Shown here: one piece after another, positions 62,595 through 64,000 of the stretch
Position numbering within the stretch: position 1 is the stretch's first letter
Layout of the letters: each line of letters opens with the position of its first letter
Origin: Gordionus sp. m RMFG-2023
Taxonomy: Eukaryota; Nematomorpha; Gordioida; Chordodea; Parachordodidae
NCBI RefSeq assembly: GCF_954871325.1
Contig: NC_088775.1
Location: 48,337,561 to 48,401,560, forward strand
Direction: 5' to 3'
DNA: 64,000 bases
Notes under the pieces: generated by a model
What the model was told of the DNA's origin: nothing
Databases searched by the model: none
Seen by the model: the letters and a program-made list of their open reading frames with translations, nothing else
Translations under genes and position numbers: made by a program

Positions 62595-63420
62595 CAGGGA
62601 TCCAAACCGAAACGAATATCGGTTCAGTTCGGCTTCAGGTTCGGGTAAAAATAACGGTTCAAGGTTCAGGTTCGGTTCGTAAAAAATTAAAATATTGGTT
62701 CGGTTCTAACCTCTAAGAACCGGTTTGAACATTTTTGTATCCATACCTACATTCGTATCATTAATTTAAGAAACACATTATAAAACCTTCATTTTTTTAA
62801 TTGCACATTATAAAATAATATTTAATTTATAAATATAAATAAGAATAAGAATAAGAATATCAATGATTAATTTTAATATGAACAATATTTTACTTAATTT
62901 TTTTTTATTAAGCCGCACAATTAATATATTTTCAAAATTCGTCTCACTCAAATTACACTATGAGGAGATAGTATAGATTTAATTGTTGAAAAGCATCTTT
63001 CCACACTGACTTGGGTAGCCGGCACTGCCAATATGATATCAGATTTGATGTGTTATTTATAATAATATTTTGGATTTAATTTTTCTCTAGGCATTATAAT
63101 TTACAAGCTTAAAATATTTTAAAAAAATATTGTAAAATGACAATATACTAAAGTTTATAAAAATTATGACCGACACTTATCAATTGTGATTGATGATAAT
63201 CTTTAAAATAATTTGAATGCAATTGAAATTTTTTCAATATACTAATAACTTACATATTGTTTTATAAGCATAAAATCATGAAACTCGAACCGGTTCAGAG
63301 ACATTATAGCGGTTCAGGTTCGGCTAGATTTTTTAGCAGTTTAGGTTCGGTTCAGGTTCGATAAAAAATACAGGTTTTTAGCGGTTTAACAGTTCGGTTC
63401 TAGTTCAGTTTGGATCCCTG
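62595..63420. mobile_element. Non-coding hAT-like element, GGTTCGG-rich ends
   Basis: Ends CAGGGATCCAAACCGAA and TTCAGTTTGGATCCCTG form TIRs, and both tails are rich in GGTTCGG/GGTTCAGG. Flanking 8-mers do not match. Length 826 bp. An inverse, truncated relative with the expanded hexamer array lies at 22878-23803. Confidence 0.75.
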
Positions 63421-64000
63421 CCTGCCTTCATTCAATTTAACATGTCTTAAAACCACATAATTGTAAATAATAAATATAATATCAAAATAACATACAAAGA
63501 TTTTACTTTTAGATAAAAAAAATTGTTTTTCCAATTTCCAGCCATTTTATTTAATATATAATATAATGACTAAAAACAATTTTTTGGAAATAATACGACC
63601 TTCAATTTTTAAATTTTTTTTAGTAGACATTACTAAACTATTCCTTTATATTTATAAAAAAAAATTGGTCTGGGACGCGGCCATCTTCATTTTCAAAATA
63701 GATAAAAATGTTTAGAAAAGTGTATTATTTTTCCGAAAGGGGACATCTTTGTATAAAATTATATATTAATCAGTTTTTAATGTTTTCTTGAACTATTTGA
63801 TATAATTTAAAGGATTATTCATCTTGCAAGTGAAAATAACAATAAATGGGGCTTTCATTCAATTATAGAAATTGTCTATCGATATAGAAAAATCAATTTA
63901 TTACTTTTATTTATTATAAAGTTTTTTGCCCATATAACATATATTTAATGAATATTAATAAAATATATTTAACCAAGTTTATAGTTCTTGAATGTATGAA
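63421..64000. other. Intron 3 DNA, nothing recognised
   Basis: AT-rich. The words AAGTGAAAATAACAAT and ATAGAAATT near 63830-63870 recur from about 62287-62330, hinting at another worn repeat. No exon was recognised. Confidence 0.5.

Overview
This window is AT-rich arthropod-like nuclear DNA. It holds one recognisable host gene, the 5' part of liprin-alpha (PPFIA family) on the + strand, in a thicket of nested transposable elements. The liprin residues match Drosophila Liprin-alpha better than vertebrate PPFIA (ISQR.S.FSG, DERDKLMDSLRE, LTKELTQ). With the base composition and the hAT-rich repeat load this points to an arthropod. A caligid copepod or an aphid would fit, but the species cannot be settled from the sequence.

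Layout. 1-4.3 kb: 3' part of a Helitron, a non-coding hAT-like repeat, a scrap of LTR retroelement, and a rearranged hAT piece. 4.3-22.3 kb: an old Ty3/gypsy-like fossil (minus strand, copy A) split by three later insertions: a 5.6-kb hAT (4739-10378), a complete 2.67-kb Helitron (10749-13418, minus) and a young 7.2-kb Ty3/gypsy-like LTR element whose two 367-bp LTRs look identical (14682-21908). 22.3-26.6 kb: MITE, truncated hAT-like element with a huge (ATTTTT)n array, decayed hAT transposase carrying its own MITE, and a gag scrap. 26873-27109: liprin-alpha first coding exon. 27110-61586: a 34.5-kb first intron, about 60% of it identifiable transposons. These are mostly hAT elements and MITEs with clear 8-bp target duplications, plus a PIF/Harbinger MITE, a long-TIR transposon I cannot assign, and a second copy (B) of the LTR fossil. 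61587-61688 and 61867-62031: liprin-alpha exons 2 and 3, separated by a 178-bp intron with a GC donor. The gene runs off the right edge.

The most useful structural fact is that fossil copy B (33.45-35.85 kb, plus strand) is a close inverted paralogue of copy A without A's three insertions. It therefore supplies empty sites that fix, to the base, the ends of a hAT (8-bp duplication), a Helitron (A|T, no duplication) and an LTR element (5-bp duplication).

I found no rRNA, tRNA, CRISPR or prokaryotic feature. Apart from liprin-alpha, every long reading frame I could interpret belongs to a mobile element or to low-complexity DNA. Percent identities, ages and family names are read by eye.
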